64,000 nucleotides of DNA from JBMFVE01 sp049966155 (lineage in GTDB: Bacteria > Bacteroidota > Ignavibacteria > Kryptoniales > JAKASW01): NCBI GenBank assembly GCA_049966155.1, contig JBMFVE010000002.1:124001-188000 (forward strand). Direction: 5' to 3'. This document shows, one piece after another, positions 59,954 through 64,000 of this stretch. The notes beneath the pieces are model-generated. The model was not told the origin of the DNA and did not search any database. It saw only the letters and a list, made by a program, of their open reading frames with translations. A program made the translations under genes and the position numbers. Numbering within the stretch: position 1 is the first letter of the stretch; each line of letters begins with the position of its first letter.

Positions 59954-62638
59954 TTAAAACAATACTGTAATTCCAAGTTGCACAAGTCTGGGAGGGGCAA
60001 AATAATTCGGGCGAATCCAGTACCCGGACGGGACGAGTCCCCTGGGTACCTGCTCCTGATATTGAGCCGGGGCACCAAGATATGTAACTGCCGGATCAAT
60101 GGCAGATAAACTGTAAGTTGCCCTGCCTGTATTTGAATAAACAATGATCTCATTAAGGTTATCAAGTAAATTATATACCCTCAGGAAGAGTTCAGTGTTA
60201 AGTCCACCCAGATTTAATTCCTTGGTTGCATATAAATCAATGTCCAGTGTTGATGGCTTTCTTGCACTATTTTGCAGCTGACCCTGAATTATTTCTCCCT
60301 TTTCGTCGGTTGGCGTGTAAGGAAGTCCGCTTCCATAGCGTCCAATTAATCCAATGTTCCAATTTCCTGGATATCCCAGTTCAGCTGTGGCTGTCAATGT
60401 GTGCCTTTGATCCCAATCAAGAGGGACAAGCTGATTATTCACGGGTTGTTTGTTAGCAATGGCTATGAATTCAGCTTCTGGATCAGATGCTTTTCCTTCT
60501 GCAACCTGGTAAGTGTAACTTATACTGAAGCCGACAATGCCAATGTGTCTCTTTGTAAAGTTAATATTTATTCCCTTTACATCGCCGTAGTCACGGTTGA
60601 CGATCTTAAAATATTCATCGCCCGCAGCTGTTGTCCCCATCAGTTTTGTACCGGTCAAATTCTGTATATTCTTGAAATATATAGATGCATCAAGTACAAA
60701 GATATCTTCAAATGATTGTTTGAATCCCATTTCGTATGTAATTGTCTTTTCAGGTTTTAAATCTCCTCCACCCAGAAGGTTCTGTGTCGGCCGACCTGAT
60801 ACAATTAAAAAGTTTGGGTTTGTATATATAAGGGAATAAGGAGGCACCTGGAAAAAGTGTCCGTATGAAAAATACATTACTGATGTTTCAGTTATTGGAT
60901 ATGAAACACCAAGTCTCGGACTCCATTGCGAGGACGCTCCTACTTTTACCCTTGGACCAAACGGATTGGATTCATCGACAAGCTTTTCGGCGTCAGGACG
61001 AAAGTAGTCATACCTTAATCCAAGATTTACAATAATCTCGCTGAATTCAAGCTTATCCTGAATAAAAGCTGACCCTTCAAACGGAAATCTTTCAAGGTGA
61101 TTATGATAGTAAATAATATTAGGATTACCTGAAAGCAAATCAGTGATATAAACGCTTGGTGTGTAATCGTCGTAGTAAAACCTGTAGGGTTTTAATTCAA
61201 AGCCTGCTTTCACCAGGTTATGCTGGTCAAGCTGACTTGTGATGTCGCTTTTGATTTGCCACATTCTTTGATCCCTGAACAACCAGTAGTCTGTCGTTCC
61301 CAGCCGAATGTAGCCGTATGAAAAGTAAATTGGAGGAGTCATGTATGCAGAGTCGAGGTAATTTGGGTAAACGTACTGCCTGTATCTTTGATAATAGTAA
61401 GCTCCCTGCAACTCTGCAAATGTGTTTTGTGAAAATGAATATGTCAGCAAGGCCGTAATTAAATTACTGTGGGTATTTTCTTGAGGAAGTCCATCCGGCA
61501 CAAACTTCCTCCTGTGATTATAAGATTGATAGTCCCGGTTATCCCATACAGTGTTTACGTTCAGACGTAAAGTATGCGTTATGTCATAGGTAATACTGCC
61601 GACAAAATTCTTTTCAAAAGAATGATTTAGAGACACACGCTGCATAAAGTCCGGGTTGGTGGAGTCTGGAGCCACTGCAAATCCGCCAAAATTGTATGGG
61701 TCGGTCTTTACTGTATCAATTGGGGGATTCACACGGTATCTTTTATAGCCGTATAAGTAGCCGCCAGTGTTGTATAGCCGACCATCAAAGTGGAATTTAA
61801 TATTAGATGTTAGTGGTACTGGCCCTCCAAGGCTTATTTCAAGATCCTTGTCGTTTAATGGATTAACCACATTGATATCGGGAAAAACATTGGTTCTTGT
61901 TGAGACATAGTCTCCAACATACGTGCTTAACCTACCCTGAAATTTATCAGTTCCTGTTCGCGTTGTAATATTAACAATTCCGCTTTCTGAATTTCCGTAT
62001 TCTGCGTTAAAAGAGCCTGTAATCGTTTGGAGTTCTTGAATTGAGTTATTATTAAGATTGATGTTGCCATATCCGCCGGAATAGAGGTCGTTGACTTCAA
62101 CCCCATTAATTATGAAAACAGTTTCATTTGCACGACCGCCTCTCAAATGTAAACCCCCGCTTGCATCCTGTACCACCCCAGATTGAGTTCCCAGTGCCTC
62201 CTGTAGGTTTTGCACGGGTAGTGCTTTTATTTGCTGACTTGTTAGAGTCACTGACGATGCTGTGACATCCTTCTGTATCATTGGTCGTCTGGCCACTATT
62301 TGCACTTCGGGCAATCCAACGGCTTGTTCCTTCATTGCAAAATTCACCTCGGTTGTCAGGTCAATGTTTACCTGCACATTTGACTCGACAACGGGGGTAT
62401 AACCAACTGCTGTAGCACGGACTGTGTAAGTTCCGGGAGGGACATTAATGATAAAATATCTTCCGTTGATATCAGTTGATGCTCCGAGGTTGGTACCCTG
62501 GATAATTACAGTTGCACCAACCAGCGGCTCATTTGTAGAGGCATCTTTGACTGTGCCTGCAATTTTTCCTGTCGTGCCTGCCCAGGCAGTCACAGTATAA
62601 AAAATAACTCCGATTATCAAAGGATGTAGCCTTAACAT
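59954..62638 (-). CDS. TonB-dependent receptor 3 with carboxypeptidase-regulatory-like domain
   Basis: An 894-residue receptor. Signal peptide (LHPLIIGVIFYTVTAWAG), CarboxypepD_reg-like domain (GKIAGTVKDASTNEPLVGAT, INVPPGTYTVRATAVGYTP), plug (LPVQNLQEALGTQSGVVQDA, LHLRGGRANETVFIINGVEV, GSFNAEYGNSESGIVNITT) and a barrel ending LVQLGITVLF with a terminal Phe. It is shorter and more divergent than receptors 1 and 2 and lacks their shared TAAQRLWEW block, so its ligand probably differs. ATG 62638 is chosen because AGGAG lies eight bases upstream; an in-frame ATG at 62671 would add 11 residues before the signal peptide. First gene of the 32-kb surface block. Confidence 0.9.
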   Translation of the reverse strand: MLRLHPLIIGVIFYTVTAWAGTTGKIAGTVKDASTNEPLVGATVIIQGTNLGASTDINGRYFIINVPPGTYTVRATAVGYTPVVESNVQVNIDLTTEVNFAMKEQAVGLPEVQIVARRPMIQKDVTASSVTLTSQQIKALPVQNLQEALGTQSGVVQDASGGLHLRGGRANETVFIINGVEVNDLYSGGYGNINLNNNSIQELQTITGSFNAEYGNSESGIVNITTRTGTDKFQGRLSTYVGDYVSTRTNVFPDINVVNPLNDKDLEISLGGPVPLTSNIKFHFDGRLYNTGGYLYGYKRYRVNPPIDTVKTDPYNFGGFAVAPDSTNPDFMQRVSLNHSFEKNFVGSITYDITHTLRLNVNTVWDNRDYQSYNHRRKFVPDGLPQENTHSNLITALLTYSFSQNTFAELQGAYYYQRYRQYVYPNYLDSAYMTPPIYFSYGYIRLGTTDYWLFRDQRMWQIKSDITSQLDQHNLVKAGFELKPYRFYYDDYTPSVYITDLLSGNPNIIYYHNHLERFPFEGSAFIQDKLEFSEIIVNLGLRYDYFRPDAEKLVDESNPFGPRVKVGASSQWSPRLGVSYPITETSVMYFSYGHFFQVPPYSLIYTNPNFLIVSGRPTQNLLGGGDLKPEKTITYEMGFKQSFEDIFVLDASIYFKNIQNLTGTKLMGTTAAGDEYFKIVNRDYGDVKGININFTKRHIGIVGFSISYTYQVAEGKASDPEAEFIAIANKQPVNNQLVPLDWDQRHTLTATAELGYPGNWNIGLIGRYGSGLPYTPTDEKGEIIQGQLQNSARKPSTLDIDLYATKELNLGGLNTELFLRVYNLLDNLNEIIVYSNTGRATYSLSAIDPAVTYLGAPAQYQEQVPRGLVPSGYWIRPNYFAPPRLVQLGITVLF

Positions 62639-62773
62639 TAACTGAACTCCTTGTTTCAATTTGATGTGCATTTTAAGATAGGCCGGTTATCGGGTAGGAA
62701 ACTGATTTGTGTTCGATAAAGGAATGAGATTTCGTATCCAATTGGTCTCTATCGCCTCCAGTTTTTGAAAAAC

Positions 62774-62802
62774 AATATTTGTAATTTTTAGAACTATGTC
62801 AA
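62774..62802 (-). promoter_or_regulatory. Candidate promoter for TonB receptor 3 and cassette A
   Basis: On the minus strand a perfect TTGACA (62797-62802) is followed after 17 bases by AATATT (62774-62779; four of six consensus positions). The predicted start near 62767 leaves a leader of about 130 bases before ATG 62638. I see no recognisable riboswitch or operator dyad in that leader. Confidence 0.4.
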
Positions 62803-62859
62803 TACCGGACTTGCAAAAAATTTCTCAAAATTCGAATATCAATAAAATAGAGGCAGGTG

Positions 62860-62888
62860 TTGTCTGTGTGAACAAATTTGATTATCTT
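62860..62888 (+). promoter_or_regulatory. Candidate tRNA promoter
   Basis: TTGTCT (62860-62865) and TATCTT (62883-62888) are 17 bases apart. The predicted start is about 20 bases before tRNA-Gly, a normal distance for a tRNA operon. Confidence 0.45.
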
Positions 62889-62916
62889 TTTTAAAGTTCA
62901 TTAAAACTTCTGAGAG

Positions 62917-62988
<72 letters not shown>

Positions 62989-62999
62989 CAGTTTAAAGT

Positions 63000-63077
63000 G
63001 GGCAGTTAGCTCAGCTGGTTCAGAGCGTGTGCCTTACAAGCACAAGGTCAGAGGTTCGACTCCTCTACTGCCCACCA
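63000..63077 (+). tRNA. tRNA-Val, anticodon TAC
   Basis: Acceptor GGGCAGT/ACTGCCC, D-stem GCTC/GAGC, anticodon stem TGTGC/GCACA with loop CTTACAA (anticodon TAC), T-arm AGAGG-TTCGACT-CCTCT, discriminator A63074 and an encoded CCA at 63075-63077. Probably co-transcribed with tRNA-Gly, and convergent with enolase. Confidence 0.96.
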
Positions 63078-63100
63078 GATTCTTTCGGAGAACTTCGTAT

Positions 63101-64000
63101 TTATTTAAAAATTTCTCCTCCAGCAAATCTTGCTGCTCTGCCCAACTCCTTTTCTATTCGCATTAGTTGATTGAATTTTTCAACCCTTTCACCTCGACAT
63201 CCACTCCCTGTTTTAAGCTGTCCAGCACCAACAGCTACTGTCAGATCAGCAATGATAGTATCGACGGTTTCACCACTGCGATGGGATACAAATGCCTTAT
63301 ATCCATTTTTGTAGGCCAGTTCAATTGTCTCAAGAGTTTCTGTAACAGTTCCTATCTGATTTAATTTTATCAATATGGAGTTTGCAACTTTTTTCTCAAT
63401 TGCCTTTGCAAGAATTGTCTTATTTGTGCAAAAGATGTCATCTCCAACGAGCTCTATTTTGTTCCCAAGGGCTGCTGTGAGCTCCATCCAGCCCTGCCAG
63501 TCGTTTTCCGCAAGTCCATCCTCAATTGAAACAATTGGATACTGTCTAACCCAGTTTTCCCATAGTTTAATCATGTCTTCACTTGATTTCTTTTCCTTGC
63601 TACTCTTAAACATTACATATTTGCCGCCACGGCCTCCTTCTGTCCCTTCCCAGAGCTCACTTGCTGCGGGGTCTAAGCACAGTGATACGTCCTTACCCGG
63701 TGCATATCCAGCCTTTGTGATTGCTTCAAGAATTACTTCGACTGCTTCTTCATTTGATTTGAGGTCGGGGGCAAAACCACCCTCATCTCCAACCCCTGTA
63801 TTAAGCCCTTTTTGTTTTAAAACAGATTTCAGGGTATGAAACACCTCTTCGCCCATTCTAATAGCCTCACTAAATGATTTTGCGTTATGCGGTGCTATCA
63901 TAAATTCCTGAAAATCCACATTGTTGTCAGCGTGTTTGCCTCCATTGATTATATTCATGCATGGAACAGGAAGAAGATTTGAATTTACTCCTCCAATGTA
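63101..64000 (-). CDS. eno: Enolase (C-terminal part, cut by window end)
   Basis: Enolase interconverts 2-phosphoglycerate and phosphoenolpyruvate in glycolysis. The frame continues past the window end, so about 300 C-terminal residues are seen. Present are the loop MNIINGGKHADNNVDFQEFM, the catalytic-Glu region GVGDEGGFAPDLKSNEEAVE, the metal ligands in SLCLDPAASE, SIEDGLAENDWQGW and LVGDDIFCTN, the catalytic lysine in ILIKLNQIGTVTE and SHRSGETVDTIIADL. The C-terminus ELGRAARFAGGEIFK is intact. The in-frame ATG at 63958 is internal. Confidence 0.97.
   Translation of the reverse strand, partial: YIGGVNSNLLPVPCMNIINGGKHADNNVDFQEFMIAPHNAKSFSEAIRMGEEVFHTLKSVLKQKGLNTGVGDEGGFAPDLKSNEEAVEVILEAITKAGYAPGKDVSLCLDPAASELWEGTEGGRGGKYVMFKSSKEKKSSEDMIKLWENWVRQYPIVSIEDGLAENDWQGWMELTAALGNKIELVGDDIFCTNKTILAKAIEKKVANSILIKLNQIGTVTETLETIELAYKNGYKAFVSHRSGETVDTIIADLTVAVGAGQLKTGSGCRGERVEKFNQLMRIEKELGRAARFAGGEIFK

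Noticed and set aside
63375..63839. 154-codon plus-strand open frame
   Set aside because: Antisense to enolase, whose frame is fully conserved there.

Overview
The window is 64 kb of bacterial chromosome at roughly 40% GC. It carries at least eight secreted proteins ending in Por/type IX secretion (T9SS) sorting domains (motif YPNPFNPST or a variant), three PorV/PorQ-type outer-membrane proteins, three TonB-dependent receptors with an N-terminal carboxypeptidase-regulatory-like domain, a GldA/F/G-like ABC operon and an orphan histidine kinase. YPNPFNP-type tails with this receptor style point to the Bacteroidota/Chlorobi (FCB) branch, most likely an Ignavibacteria- or Kryptonia-like organism. 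That placement is inferred from protein style, not from a marker-gene tree. No phage, insertion sequence or CRISPR array is visible.

Bases 1-13,850 are a dense, mostly plus-strand housekeeping region: aspartate kinase (cut by the window start), argC, argB, two small membrane proteins, a minus-strand sensor kinase, hrcA-grpE-dnaJ, a ComEA-like helix-hairpin-helix protein, a PilM-like protein, rsmD, coaD, an aspartate-type aminotransferase, an RlmI-like methyltransferase, a PAP2 phosphatase and a small beta-barrel. Many junctions overlap by 1-14 bases, and several genes start with TTG.

Bases 13,867-23,780 hold two divergent operons. The minus-strand one is an ABC-2/GldG/DUF4340 system. The plus-strand one encodes an ECF sigma factor, a zinc-finger anti-sigma factor, a Spy/heavy-metal-resistance-like periplasmic protein, and an RND adaptor and pump: an envelope-stress-regulated efflux unit. 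Bases 23,936-30,729 hold a two-domain GT4 glycosyltransferase with a GH130 enzyme, then kbl, nfo (minus) and anmK.

Bases 30,742-62,638 are an almost unbroken 32-kb minus-strand block for the cell surface. A cassette of TonB receptor, large FN3-containing protein with an unusual T9SS-like tail, and PorV-family protein occurs three times, without any SusD. Around it are beta-propeller, TIG and FG-GAP surface proteins, and at its end secreted peptidoglycan-active enzymes (SLT-like/amidase_2 fusion, GHL10 glycosidase, another TIM-barrel protein). A ROK-family regulator sits in the middle behind a textbook promoter, with a perfect palindrome at the predicted transcription start. A strong terminator separates it from the upstream cassette. 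The block looks like a regulated surface binding, degradation and uptake system for carbohydrate or peptidoglycan-like polymers.

The window closes with tRNA-Gly(CCC), tRNA-Val(TAC) and the C-terminal part of enolase on the minus strand. No gene-free stretch exceeds 300 bases. The longest, 62,639-62,916, contains two candidate promoters pointing in opposite directions.
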